From Solidesulfovibrio sp. (GTDB taxonomy: Bacteria; Desulfobacterota; Desulfovibrionia; Desulfovibrionales; Desulfovibrionaceae): a DNA stretch of 64,000 nt. Each line of letters opens with the position of its first letter. The first letter of the stretch is position 1. Shown piece after piece: positions 9,581-18,697 of this stretch. The translations under genes were made by a program, and so were the position numbers. The notes beneath the pieces were generated by a model that saw only the letters and a list, made by a program, of their open reading frames with translations, was not told the origin of the DNA and ran no database searches. Location: NCBI RefSeq assembly GCF_038562415.1, contig NZ_JBCFBA010000001.1, positions 186,001 through 250,000 of the forward strand, in the 5' to 3' direction.

Positions 9581-11368
9581 ATGGGCAGTCTCAAGGTCGG
9601 CGTCAAGTTGTTCGCCTCCCTGATCGTCACCTCGCTGATTACCGTATTGATCGGCCTGCTGGGCTACCACGGCCTCCAGGAGACGAGCGAGGCCGTCTCC
9701 GCCGTCACCGCCACGGCCCTGCCGATCACCGCCGGCCTGAGCCTGATCGAGGAGGGGCTGCTGGCCGCCCAGACGGCCGAACGGACCATCCTGGTGCCCG
9801 AGCTGGCCAATTCCAAGGAATTCGACCGCCAGCGCGAAAGCCTGGACAAGGCCCTGGCCCGGGTGGACCAGGGGCGCGGCGCCGTGGACGGCCTCCTTTC
9901 CGGGGACGAGGAGGCGGCCCAGTGGAAGAAATTCAACGACGCCCTGGCCGACTGGCGCAAGACCAACGCCAAGGTCATGGAATTCGTCGCCCAAAACAAG
10001 CGCAGCAATGCCCTGACCCTGTCCGTGGGCACCTCCATGCTGTCCATGCGCACGGCCGCGGCGGCCTTGGATTTCCTCCAGGAACGCGCCCGCGCCCAGG
10101 CCGACGCCCTGGCGGCCACGACCCAGGCCCAGGCCGCCCGGCGCGGCCTGATCCTGGTCGTGGCCGCCGTGTCCTGCCTGGTCGTGTCCGTGGCGTTGGG
10201 CACGGCCGTGACGCTGTCCATCGTGCGGCCCCTGCGCAAGGGCCTGGGCTTTGCCCGGGCCGTCGCCGGCGGGGACCTCGAAGCGAAGCTGGACGTGAAA
10301 GGCCGCGACGAGATCGGCGAACTGGCCGAGGCGTTGCGCCGGATGCTGGCGGCGCTTATGGAAAACATCGACGCGGCCCGGCGCCGGGGCGAGGAGGCCG
10401 CCGCCGAGGCCCAAAACGCCAGGCAGGCCCAGGCCGCGGCCGAGGAACACCGCCAGGCCGCCGAAACGGCCCGTCGCGAAGGCATGCTCCAGGCGGCGGG
10501 CCGCCTGACGGACGTGGTCGAGGCCCTGTCCGGGGCCGCCGCCGCGCTGGCCGCCCAGGCCGAGCAGGCGACCCGGGGCGCGGCCGAGCAGGCCTCGCGG
10601 CTTGCGGAAACCGTGGCCTCCATGGGCGAGATGCGCTCCACGGTCCTGGACGTGGCCCAAAACGCGGCCACGGCCTCGCAGACCGCCGCCGCCGCCCGGG
10701 AGCGGGCCGTGGCCGGTTCGGACGTGGTCCGCCGGGCCGTGGCCGGCATCGGCCAGGCCCGGGACAAGGCCCTGGCCCTGACCGGCGACATGGCCGAACT
10801 GGGCGGCAAGGCCCAGGGCATCGGCCGCATCCTGGGGGTCATTTCCGACATCGCCGACCAGACGAACCTGCTGGCGCTTAATGCCGCCATCGAGGCGGCC
10901 CGGGCCGGCGAGGCCGGGCGCGGCTTCGCCGTGGTGGCCGACGAGGTGCGCAAACTGGCCGAAAAGACCATGGCCGCCACGGCCGAGGTGGGCACGGCCA
11001 TCCACGACGTCCAGATCGGCACCCAGAAAAGCGTGACCGGCGTGCGCGAGGCCGTGGACGTCATCGAGTCCGCCACGAGCCTGGCCGACGAGTCCGGCCG
11101 GGCGCTGTCCTCCATCGTTTCCCTCATCGAGACGGCCTCGGACCAGGTACGGGCCATCGCCACCGCCTCCCAGCAGCAGTCCGTCGCGGCCGAGGCCATC
11201 GAAGCCTCCATCGCCGACGTCAACCGGGTGTCCGGGGATACGGCGCAAGCCATGGAACATTCGAGCCTGGCCGTGGCCGGCCTGACCGAACAGGCCCGGG
11301 TGCTCGGCGCGCTCATCGACGAACTGGGCGGATCGGGCCGGGCGGCCCTGGCCCCGGGCCGGGCCTAG
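9581..11368 (+). CDS. methyl-accepting chemotaxis protein
   Basis: A 595-residue transmembrane chemoreceptor that signals to CheA/CheW. TM1 is at about residues 10-30 and a ~155-residue sensor region follows (four-helix-bundle type with many charged helices). TM2 lies near 185-210 and is followed by a HAMP domain. The cytoplasmic signalling tip has the conserved hairpin sequence [20 protein letters not shown] near residue 425 and the downstream [14 protein letters not shown]. No PAS domain is present. The start ATG at 9581 is preceded by CAGGAG. It is followed by an AT-rich region with two inverted repeats. The ligand cannot be deduced. Confidence 0.95.
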   Translation: MGSLKVGVKLFASLIVTSLITVLIGLLGYHGLQETSEAVSAVTATALPITAGLSLIEEGLLAAQTAERTILVPELANSKEFDRQRESLDKALARVDQGRGAVDGLLSGDEEAAQWKKFNDALADWRKTNAKVMEFVAQNKRSNALTLSVGTSMLSMRTAAAALDFLQERARAQADALAATTQAQAARRGLILVVAAVSCLVVSVALGTAVTLSIVRPLRKGLGFARAVAGGDLEAKLDVKGRDEIGELAEALRRMLAALMENIDAARRRGEEAAAEAQNARQAQAAAEEHRQAAETARREGMLQAAGRLTDVVEALSGAAAALAAQAEQATRGAAEQASRLAETVASMGEMRSTVLDVAQNAATASQTAAAARERAVAGSDVVRRAVAGIGQARDKALALTGDMAELGGKAQGIGRILGVISDIADQTNLLALNAAIEAARAGEAGRGFAVVADEVRKLAEKTMAATAEVGTAIHDVQIGTQKSVTGVREAVDVIESATSLADESGRALSSIVSLIETASDQVRAIATASQQQSVAAEAIEASIADVNRVSGDTAQAMEHSSLAVAGLTEQARVLGALIDELGGSGRAALAPGRA

Positions 11369-11379
11369 TGCGGCGTTCG

Positions 11380-11405
11380 CTAAAAAATATGTTGATATTT
11401 TTTAG
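11380..11405. terminator. AT-rich hairpin downstream of the chemoreceptor gene
   Basis: Perfect 11-bp inverted repeat: CTAAAAAATAT at 11380-11390, loop GTTG, ATATTTTTTAG at 11395-11405. It is followed by a run of A residues, so on the minus strand it would end in T. It is unusual for such GC-rich DNA and may act as a bidirectional terminator or as a protein-binding site. Confidence 0.5.
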
Positions 11406-11431
11406 AAAAAAATAATTATTTAAATGTGTTA

Positions 11432-11463
11432 TTCTCGAAATTCGTATGCACGTATTTCGAGAA
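11432..11463. promoter_or_regulatory. dyad-symmetry element upstream of ilvE
   Basis: Inverted repeat TTCTCGAAAT (11432-11441) and ATTTCGAGAA (11454-11463), separated by 12 bp. It lies about 185 bp before the ilvE start in the only strongly AT-rich stretch of the chromosomal part of the window. It looks like an operator or promoter-associated site; the regulator is unknown. Confidence 0.4.
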
Positions 11464-11647
11464 CGCGACACTAGGCCCGGCCGCGCCGTCCCGCCGGGCG
11501 GCCGTGACAGCGTAGCGGGCCATCCGTCTTGACCGTGCCGGACGAAACGCCTACACTGCCGTGTTTACGTTCCTATCGACACGGATGCGCGACACTCTAC
11601 GGCCGATCCGGGATGGTGCCGGCGGCCCAAGCAACGGGGGAAGGAAG

Positions 11648-12577
11648 ATGGGGCTTCGCACTGATTTCATCTGGATGGACGGCACGCTCACGCCCTGGGA
11701 TCAGGCCAACGTGCACGTCCTGACCCATGCCCTGCACTACGGCTTCGCCGTGTTCGAGGGCATCCGGGCCTACGAATGCGTCGACGGTTCTTCGGAGGTC
11801 TTTCGCCTCAAGGAACATACGGAACGGCTGTTCGGTTCGGCCAAGGCCCTGGGCCTGACCATTCCGTTTGCCGCCGACCAGATCTCCGCCGCCTGCGTGG
11901 AGACGCTTGTGGCCAACAAGATGCCCGCCGGCTACATCCGGCCCATCGTGTTCGTCGGCTCGGGCGGCTCCATGGGCGTCAACCCGGCCGGCAACCCCAT
12001 CCGCGTCGCCATCGCCGCCTGGCCCTGGGGCGCCTACCTCGGCGCCGAGGCCCTGGAGAAGGGCATCCGCATCCGCACCTCCAGCTACACCCGCCACCAC
12101 GTCAACGTCATGATGACCAAGGCCAAGGCCGCCGGCAACTACGTCAACTCCGTGCTGGCCAAGACCGAGGCCCTGGCCGACGGCTACGACGAGGCCTTGC
12201 TGCTCGACCCCGCGGGCTACGTGTCCGAGGGCAGCGGCGAAAACGTGTTCATCGTGCGCAAGGGCGTCATCAAGACTCCGCCCCTGACCTCGATTCTGGG
12301 CGGCATCACCCGCGACAGCATCATCACCCTGGCCCGGGAGCTGGGCTACGAGGTGGTGGAGCAGCTTTTCACCCGCGACGAGATGTACATGGCCGACGAG
12401 GCCTTTTTCACCGGCACCGCCGCCGAGTTGACGCCCATCCGCGAACTCGACCGCCGCGTCATCGGCGAGGGCCATGCCGGCCCCGTGGCCAAGGCCCTGC
12501 AGGCCGCCTTCTTCCGGGTGGTCAAGGGCGAGGACCCGGCCCACGCCGACTGGCTGGCCAGGTACAGCCTGAAGTAA
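11648..12577 (+). CDS. ilvE: branched-chain-amino-acid aminotransferase
   Basis: PLP-dependent last step of valine, leucine and isoleucine synthesis. The 309-residue product has the same length as E. coli IlvE. The fold-type IV signatures are present: the catalytic Lys lies in the MTKAKAAGNYVNSVLAK segment, and the cofactor loop EGSGENVFIV and the late substrate loop FFTGTAAELTPI are intact. The ATG at 11648 was chosen because GGGGGAAGGA precedes it; a longer frame from 11561 adds 29 residues of no family character. An AT-rich region with a dyad lies upstream. dnaX follows after 49 bp. Confidence 0.93.
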   Translation: MGLRTDFIWMDGTLTPWDQANVHVLTHALHYGFAVFEGIRAYECVDGSSEVFRLKEHTERLFGSAKALGLTIPFAADQISAACVETLVANKMPAGYIRPIVFVGSGGSMGVNPAGNPIRVAIAAWPWGAYLGAEALEKGIRIRTSSYTRHHVNVMMTKAKAAGNYVNSVLAKTEALADGYDEALLLDPAGYVSEGSGENVFIVRKGVIKTPPLTSILGGITRDSIITLARELGYEVVEQLFTRDEMYMADEAFFTGTAAELTPIRELDRRVIGEGHAGPVAKALQAAFFRVVKGEDPAHADWLARYSLK

Positions 12578-12626
12578 CGTCTTCCGGGCGGCCCCCGAGC
12601 CGGGAGGGGCCGCCCGGACCCCAGCC

Positions 12627-14429
12627 ATGAGCACCACCAGCCTCACCGCCAAATACCGGCCCCAGCGCTTCGCCGACGTGGCCGGCCAGGACGCCGTCAA
12701 GCGCATCCTGTCCCGGGCCGCCGCCGAGGACAAGATCGCGCCGGCCTACCTTTTCAGCGGCACGCGCGGCGTGGGCAAGACCACCCTGGCCCGGGTGCTG
12801 GCCAAGGCCCTCAACTGCCAGACGGCGCCCACGGCCGAGCCCTGCAACGTCTGCGCCCAGTGCCGCCAGATCACGGCCGGCGTCTCGCCCGACGTCATCG
12901 AGATCGACGCCGCCACCCACGGCAAGGTCGAGGACGCCCGGCGCCTCAAGGAGGACGTGGGCTACGCCCCGCTCAACAGCCGCTACAAGGTCTTCATCAT
13001 CGACGAGGCCCACATGCTCTCCACGGCGGCGTTCAATGCGCTGCTCAAGACCCTGGAAGAGCCGCCGGCCCGCGTCACCTTCATCCTGGCCACCACCGAG
13101 GCCCACAAATTTCCGGCCACCATCATCAGCCGCTGCCAGCATTACCTCTTCAAGCGCCTGACCCAGGCCGAGCTCGAAGCCCATCTGACGGGCCTGCTCA
13201 ACCGCGAGGCCGTCCCCTTCGAGCAGACCGCCGTCACGCTCATCGCCCGGCGCGGCGCGGGCAGCGTCCGGGATTCCATGTCCCTGCTCGCCCAGGTCCT
13301 GGCCCTGGGCGGCGCGGAACTCACCGAGGCCGACGCCCGCAATGTCCTGGGCCTGGCCGGCCAGGAGGTCTTTTTCGGGCTCATCGAGGCCATCCACGCC
13401 CAGGACGGCCCGGCCGTGGTCGGGGTGTTGCGCCAGGTCCTGGACAAGGGCCTGGACATCGGCTTTTTCTTGCGCGAGCTGGCCGCCATGTGGCGCAACC
13501 TCTTCCTGTTGCGCCAGGCCGGGGAGAAGGGCCTGGCCGTGGTCGACCTGCCGGCCGAGGAAACGGGCCTGTGGCTGGAGTGGGCCGGCCGCTTCGACGC
13601 CGCTCACATCCACGCCTGCTGGCAGATGACCCTGGAAGGCCAGCGCCGGGTGCTCACCAGCCTGGAGCCGGCCCTGTCCCTGGAGCTGATGCTGCTGAAC
13701 CTGGCCTACCTGCCGCGCCTGCTGCCCCTGCAAAACCTCGCCTCCTGCGCCATGCCGCCCTCGGGCGGCCCCGGCCCGGCCCCAACCGGTCCGGGCGCGC
13801 CGTCCGGTCCGTCCCGCATGCCTGGCTCGCCTGGCTCGGCCGGCCCGTCCGGGACGCCGGGGGGGTATGGTGCGTCCGGCCAGCCCGGCGGTTCGGCCGG
13901 CCTGCCGCCCCGGCGGATCGCCCCGGTCCCCGGGCAGGCCCCGGGCCAGGCGGCCGCATCGCGTCCGGCCTGGCAGGCGCCGTCCACCGCCGCGTCTGCC
14001 CCGCCCCCCGCCGCCTTGGGCGCATCCCAGGCCGTACCCCGGGACCCGGCCACCGCGCCAAGGCCCCCCTCCGGGCCGCCCACCTTCGACGGCTTCAAGC
14101 GGTTTGCCGCCAAAAACGGCGAAGTCATGGGCCTCAAGCAGGCCAGGGGCGTCTATGAGCCCGAGGCCGAGCCGCCGCTTTTGCGCCTGCTGTGCACCAA
14201 CGCCTTCCACGTCAACCAACTGCGCCATCCGGACAAGCTGCGCGTGTTGTCCGGTCTGGCCGCCGACTATTTCGGCCGGCCCGTGGACATCAGCGTCGAA
14301 GCCGCGGACAATGGCAACGCCGACCGCATGTCCCCGGACGACCTCAAGCGCTACATCGACGAGCGGCCGGAAGTCCGGCAGGCCCTTTCGGCCTTCGACG
14401 CCGAAATCATCGAACGAAAACCCCGCTAA
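12627..14429 (+). CDS. dnaX: DNA polymerase III subunits gamma/tau
   Basis: Clamp-loader ATPase of the replicative polymerase. The 600-residue product has the Walker A GTRGVGKTT (residues ~45-53), a zinc-binding cysteine cluster around residues 64-79 (CNVCAQC), the Walker B/DEAx box IIDEAHML, and a sensor/arginine-finger region ISRCQHY. Residues ~370-480 form a Pro/Gly/Ala-rich linker, and the C-terminal ~100 residues are a tau-type tail. It starts the conserved dnaX-ybaB-recR cluster. No A-rich slippery site as strong as that of E. coli is apparent, so separate gamma production is not supported. Confidence 0.95.
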   Translation: MSTTSLTAKYRPQRFADVAGQDAVKRILSRAAAEDKIAPAYLFSGTRGVGKTTLARVLAKALNCQTAPTAEPCNVCAQCRQITAGVSPDVIEIDAATHGKVEDARRLKEDVGYAPLNSRYKVFIIDEAHMLSTAAFNALLKTLEEPPARVTFILATTEAHKFPATIISRCQHYLFKRLTQAELEAHLTGLLNREAVPFEQTAVTLIARRGAGSVRDSMSLLAQVLALGGAELTEADARNVLGLAGQEVFFGLIEAIHAQDGPAVVGVLRQVLDKGLDIGFFLRELAAMWRNLFLLRQAGEKGLAVVDLPAEETGLWLEWAGRFDAAHIHACWQMTLEGQRRVLTSLEPALSLELMLLNLAYLPRLLPLQNLASCAMPPSGGPGPAPTGPGAPSGPSRMPGSPGSAGPSGTPGGYGASGQPGGSAGLPPRRIAPVPGQAPGQAAASRPAWQAPSTAASAPPPAALGASQAVPRDPATAPRPPSGPPTFDGFKRFAAKNGEVMGLKQARGVYEPEAEPPLLRLLCTNAFHVNQLRHPDKLRVLSGLAADYFGRPVDISVEAADNGNADRMSPDDLKRYIDERPEVRQALSAFDAEIIERKPR

Positions 14430-14452
14430 AGGCGGGTCGCGGAGGATACCCC

Positions 14453-14764
14453 ATGAAGGGCATGAACGAACTGGTGCGCCAGGCCCAGATCATGCAGAAG
14501 AAAATGGCCAAACTTCAAGAAGAACTTGAAGTCCGCACCGTGGAAGGCACGGCCGGCGGCGGCATGGTCACGGCCGTGGTCTCCGGCTCCAACGAGCTCA
14601 AGTCCCTGGCCATCGACAAGGCCGCCGTGGACCCAAACGACGTGGAAATGCTCCAGGACCTCGTCGTGGCCGCGGTCAACGACGGCATCAAGAAGGCCAA
14701 GGCCATGATGGAAGCCGAAATGGGCCAAGTCACCGGCGGCATCAAGATGCCGGGGTTGTTTTAG
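14453..14764 (+). CDS. ybaB: YbaB/EbfC family nucleoid-associated protein
   Basis: A 103-residue DNA-binding protein of the usual YbaB length, located between dnaX and recR as in most bacteria. A coiled-coil N-terminus (MNELVRQAQIMQKKMAKLQ) precedes the conserved glycine-rich GTAGGGMVTAVVSG strand region, and the C-terminus is helical. The ATG at 14453 follows GGAGG. It probably acts as a dimer that binds DNA and assists RecR-related repair; that role is known from the family, not shown here. Confidence 0.92.
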   Translation: MKGMNELVRQAQIMQKKMAKLQEELEVRTVEGTAGGGMVTAVVSGSNELKSLAIDKAAVDPNDVEMLQDLVVAAVNDGIKKAKAMMEAEMGQVTGGIKMPGLF

Positions 14765-14772
14765 AAGATGAA

Positions 14773-14809
14773 GATGCCTCCGGCGGCCGGGGGGGATCAT
14801 CCCCCCCGG
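14773..14809. repeat. structured intergenic repeat (REP-like), second copy
   Basis: The core GATGCCTCCGGCGGCC at 14773-14788 is identical to the copy near 2336. It is followed by a perfect 10-bp hairpin: CCGGGGGGGA at 14787-14796, loop TCA, TCCCCCCCGG at 14800-14809. The stem bases differ from those of the first copy yet remain paired. The element sits between ybaB and recR and could attenuate or terminate transcription. Confidence 0.6.
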
Positions 14810-14860
14810 ACCCCCTGGAAAGGGGCGAACCGTCGGTGGGTAGGATGGAAGTGAATTGAC

Positions 14861-15475
14861 ATGGCGGTGCGTACGACGTTGCCGGCTCCGCTGGCCGAGC
14901 TGGTGGAACAGTTGGCCCGGTTGCCCGGGCTTGGCCCCAAGTCGGCCCTCAAGGTGGCCATGACGCTGCTCGAGTGGCCGCGCGGCCGGGCCGAGACCCT
15001 GGGCGAGGCCATCTTGCGCCTGCGCGAGCGGCTGTGCCTGTGCCGACGCTGCTTCGGGCTGTCCGAGGACCCGGTCTGCCCGGTCTGCGCCGACCCCACG
15101 CGCTCGCCGGCCGAGCTGTGCCTGGTGCCCCAGTGGGACGCGGTCATGCTGCTCGAGGAAACGGCCCAGTTTTCGGGCTATTATCTGGTCCTCGGCGGCC
15201 TGCTCGATCCGTTGGAGGGGGTCGGCGCCGGCCAGCTGCGCCTGGACGCCTTGCGCGCCCGGCTGGCCGAGGGGACGGTGACCGAGTGCATCCTGGCCCT
15301 CGGGGCCACGCTGCCGGCCGAGTCCACGGCCTCGCACATCAAGAACCTCCTGGCCCGGGAGTTTCCCCAAGTGCGCCTGACGCGGCTGGCCCAGGGCATT
15401 CCGCTTGGGGCCGAGGTCAAGTACGTGGACAAGGAAACCCTGTCCCAATCCCTGCGTTACCGCCAGGACCTGTAG
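14861..15475 (+). CDS. recR: recombination protein RecR
   Basis: Acts with RecO (and RecF) to load RecA on gapped DNA. The 204-residue product is the family length. The N-terminal helix-hairpin-helix region (ARLPGLGPKSALKVAM) is followed by a four-cysteine zinc finger (C-x2-C from CRRC near residue 60, then CPVC near residue 71), and the Toprim domain includes a C-terminal Walker-like segment. The downstream recD2 gene starts 14 bp after its stop, so the two are probably one transcript. Confidence 0.95.
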   Translation: MAVRTTLPAPLAELVEQLARLPGLGPKSALKVAMTLLEWPRGRAETLGEAILRLRERLCLCRRCFGLSEDPVCPVCADPTRSPAELCLVPQWDAVMLLEETAQFSGYYLVLGGLLDPLEGVGAGQLRLDALRARLAEGTVTECILALGATLPAESTASHIKNLLAREFPQVRLTRLAQGIPLGAEVKYVDKETLSQSLRYRQDL

Positions 15476-15489
15476 GACGACTGCCCAGG

Positions 15490-17682
15490 ATGGCCGTCGC
15501 GGCGCAACCCACCGAACTGTCCGCCGAGGTGCAGACCGTCACCTTCTTCAACGAAGGCACGAACTACTGCATCGCCAAGGTGCGCTCCAAGGACGAGCCC
15601 GGCCCCTTTTCCATCGTCGGCCACCTGGGCAAGCTCACGCCCGGGGAAATGCTGCGCCTAACCGGCACCTGGGCCACCCACCCCAAGTACGGCCGCCAGT
15701 TCCAGGTGACGGCCTCCGCCCGGGAGATGCCGGCCACCGTCAACGGCATTCGCCGCTACCTGGCCTCGGGCATGATCAAGGGCGTGGGCGGCGTGCTGGC
15801 CACGCGCATGGTCGACGCCTTTGGCGAAAAGGTCCTGGAGATCCTCGACAAGGAGCCGGAAAAGCTCCTGGCCGTGGAGGGCCTGGGCAAAAAAAAGCTC
15901 AAGGAGATCGTGGAGTCGTGGACGGCCCAGCACGAGGTCCGCTCCTTGATGCTCTTTCTGCAGACCCACGAGATCGCCACCACCCACGCCGGCAAGATCT
16001 TCAAGCTCTACGGCAACGCCGCCGAGGCGCGCATCCGGGCCAATCCCTACGAGCTGGCCTACGAGATCCGCGGCATCGCCTTTAAGACCGCCGACGCCAT
16101 GGCCCTGCGCCTGGGTTTCGCTCCGGACAGCCCCGAACGCCTGCAGGCGGCGCTGGTCTACATGCTGTTCACCATGGGCGAGCAGGGACACCTGTTCGTG
16201 CCCCGCGACGTCCTGTTCGAGAAAACGGCGGCCATGATCGCGGGCGTGTCCGTCACGCTCCTCGACGAAGCCCTGGGGCAGCTCGAAGCCCTCAAGCGCG
16301 TGAAGGTCGAGGCCCTGCCGGCCCAGGACATCGAGGCCGCCGTCTACCTGCGCCATTTCTACGCCCTGGAAGTCGAGATCGCCAAACGCCTGCACGACCT
16401 GGCCAGCCATCCCGGGGCCGACCTGCGGGGCAAGGTGGAAAAGCTCCTGCCGGCGCTCGAATCCGAGGCCCGCCTCCAGCTTTCCCCCGAGCAGCGCCAA
16501 GCCGCCGTGGACGCCTGCGCCGAGAAGGTCTTCGTCATCACCGGCGGCCCGGGCACGGGCAAGACCACCATCACCCGCATGGTGGTGGCCGCCCTTGACA
16601 AGCTCTCGCTAAAAGTCAAACTTGCCGCGCCCACGGGCCGGGCGGCCAAGCGCCTGGCCGAGGCCACGGGCTTCCCGGCTGCCACCTTGCACCGGCTGTT
16701 GCAGTCCACGCCGGACGGCAACTTCGCCCTATGCGAGGACAACAAGCTCAAGGCCGACGTGCTGCTTGTCGACGAGGTCAGCATGCTCGACGCCAGGCTT
16801 TGCGCCCATATGCTGCGGGCCTTGCCGTTCACGGCCCGGCTCATTTTAGTCGGCGACGCCGACCAGTTGCCGTCCGTCGGCGCGGGCAACGTCCTGGCCG
16901 ACGTCCTGGGCAGCCAGGCCGTGGGCAGCGCCCGGCTGACCCGGATTTTCCGCCAGGCCCAGCAGAGCATGATCGTGGTCAACGCCCACCGCGTCAACCA
17001 GGGCCAGTTTCCCCTGACCTGCGACCGGCAGCCGCCGGAAGCGGATTTTTTCTGGGTGGAGCAGGACGACCCGGCCGGCGTGCGGGACATGATCGCCACC
17101 CTGGTCACCGAGCGCATTCCCCGGGTCTACGGCCTGGACCCCATGCGCGACGTGCAGGTGCTCTCGCCCATGCACAAGGGCGAGGCCGGTACCCAGTCCC
17201 TCAACGAGGCCCTGCGCGAGCGCTTAAACCCCAAGGGGCCGGAGATCACGCGCGGCACCACGCGCTTTCGCCTGCACGACCGGGTGTTGCAGACGAAAAA
17301 CGATTATGAAAAGGACGTCTTCAACGGCGACCTGGGCCATATCGTGGAGGTCGACCCGTCGGAAGGGGAGTTGGTGGTTTCCTTCGACGGCCGGTCCGTG
17401 GCCTACGACCGCACCGAACTGGACGAACTGGCTCCGGCCTATGCCGTGAGCATCCACAAATCCCAGGGGAGCGAATACCCGGCCGTGGTCGTTCCCATAC
17501 TGACACAGCATTACGTCATGTTGCGCCGAAACCTCATCTATACCGCCCTGACCAGGGCCCGGCGGCTGGCCGTGCTCATCGGCAGCAAGCGGGCCATGCT
17601 GCTGGGGCTTCGCAACGCCGGCGGCGACAGGCGCTACACCCATCTCAACCATCGGCTTCGGGAGCTTTTCAATGCGCTGTAG
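15490..17682 (+). CDS. recD2: ATP-dependent DNA helicase RecD2
   Basis: 5'-3' SF1 helicase of the RecD2 type, which works without RecBC. The 730-residue product has an N-terminal OB-like segment, then two helix-hairpin-helix units near residues 95-140 (GVGGVLATRM and VEGLGKKKL). The motor domain has Walker A GGPGTGKTT at ~352-360, motif II LLVDEVSML, and a C-terminal UvrD_C_2 motif AVSIHKSQGSEYPAV near residue 655. The start at 15490 removes an unrelated overlap with recR. The neighbouring recR suggests a repair operon. Confidence 0.93.
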   Translation: MAVAAQPTELSAEVQTVTFFNEGTNYCIAKVRSKDEPGPFSIVGHLGKLTPGEMLRLTGTWATHPKYGRQFQVTASAREMPATVNGIRRYLASGMIKGVGGVLATRMVDAFGEKVLEILDKEPEKLLAVEGLGKKKLKEIVESWTAQHEVRSLMLFLQTHEIATTHAGKIFKLYGNAAEARIRANPYELAYEIRGIAFKTADAMALRLGFAPDSPERLQAALVYMLFTMGEQGHLFVPRDVLFEKTAAMIAGVSVTLLDEALGQLEALKRVKVEALPAQDIEAAVYLRHFYALEVEIAKRLHDLASHPGADLRGKVEKLLPALESEARLQLSPEQRQAAVDACAEKVFVITGGPGTGKTTITRMVVAALDKLSLKVKLAAPTGRAAKRLAEATGFPAATLHRLLQSTPDGNFALCEDNKLKADVLLVDEVSMLDARLCAHMLRALPFTARLILVGDADQLPSVGAGNVLADVLGSQAVGSARLTRIFRQAQQSMIVVNAHRVNQGQFPLTCDRQPPEADFFWVEQDDPAGVRDMIATLVTERIPRVYGLDPMRDVQVLSPMHKGEAGTQSLNEALRERLNPKGPEITRGTTRFRLHDRVLQTKNDYEKDVFNGDLGHIVEVDPSEGELVVSFDGRSVAYDRTELDELAPAYAVSIHKSQGSEYPAVVVPILTQHYVMLRRNLIYTALTRARRLAVLIGSKRAMLLGLRNAGGDRRYTHLNHRLRELFNAL

Positions 17683-17727
17683 CGACAACGCCGGCCCTCG
17701 CCCGGCCATGCCTCGGGACGGTCGGCC

Positions 17728-18696
17728 ATGCTGGTAAAAAAAGCCGCCGGCTTGCTTCTCCGTCTGGCCCTGGTGGGCGGCTGCCTGGTCTACGCCTTCT
17801 GGGGCATCGATTTCGGCCAGTTGTGGGACACCCTCCTGCGTTACGACGACGTGGCCCTGTTCTGGACCACGGTCTTTTCCTTTGCCGGGTATGGCGTCAT
17901 GGCCTTGCGGCTCAATTTCCTTTCCGGTTTTGCCGCCGGCAACTGGCTGTGCTTCAAGGCCTTCCTGATGTCCATGGCCGTCAACAACATCGTGCCGGCC
18001 AAGCTGGGCGAGTTGGCGAAAGCCTTTTACCTGCGCCGGGAATGCCGTTTTTCCCTGTCGCGCAGCATCACCATGGTCTTTTGGGAGCGCTTTTTCGACC
18101 TCAACGCCATCCTGGCCATGGGCCTGGTGGTGGCCTTCCATTTCAAGTTGAAGATGGCCTTCGTGCCCCTGGCCGGAGCCGTGGGCGGCATCTGGGTGGC
18201 CCTTTGGATCGTGCGCACCTATCCCGATTTCGTCGGCCGCATCATCGACAGGATGCCGTCCAACCGCCTGGCCGAGTTTCTGGCCGAACTCAAGCTGCAA
18301 GTGCTGCATGGCGTCACTCCCGGCTTCATGATCGTCCTTGGCCTTTATACCCTCGTCTGCTGGGTTTTTTACGCCAGTTCCACCTTCCTGGTGCTGCTGT
18401 GGGTGGCCAAGATGCCGCTGTCCTGGGGCCAGGCGGCGGCGGTCTTCGTCATCTCCTCGCTGGGCATGGCCATGCCGTCCTCGCCCGGGGCGCTGGGCGT
18501 GTTCGAGGCGGCGGTGGTTTTTTCCCTGGGCCTTTTCGGCGTGGACCGTTCCCAGGCCCTGGCCGCCGGGCTGGTGCTGCACATGGTGCAGTACATCCCG
18601 GTGACCGTGGCCGGCTTGCTGGTCCTTGGCAAAAGCGGGTTGAGCCTGCGCAAGATCCGCGAAAGCGACGAAGCCCTGGAAGAAGCGGAGGGGTGA
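17728..18696 (+). CDS. lysylphosphatidylglycerol synthase TM-region/UPF0104 family membrane protein
   Basis: A 322-residue polytopic inner-membrane protein with about eight hydrophobic segments. Two family signatures are visible: NNIVPAKLGELAKAFYLRR near residue 90, and SSPGALGVFEAA near residue 255. These occur in the YbhN/AglD (flippase-like) family, and in the membrane half of MprF. No catalytic aminoacyl-transferase domain is present. It may move a lipid or lipid-linked sugar; the substrate is unknown. thiD begins 1 bp after its stop. Confidence 0.8.
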   Translation: MLVKKAAGLLLRLALVGGCLVYAFWGIDFGQLWDTLLRYDDVALFWTTVFSFAGYGVMALRLNFLSGFAAGNWLCFKAFLMSMAVNNIVPAKLGELAKAFYLRRECRFSLSRSITMVFWERFFDLNAILAMGLVVAFHFKLKMAFVPLAGAVGGIWVALWIVRTYPDFVGRIIDRMPSNRLAEFLAELKLQVLHGVTPGFMIVLGLYTLVCWVFYASSTFLVLLWVAKMPLSWGQAAAVFVISSLGMAMPSSPGALGVFEAAVVFSLGLFGVDRSQALAAGLVLHMVQYIPVTVAGLLVLGKSGLSLRKIRESDEALEEAEG

Positions 18697-18697
18697 T

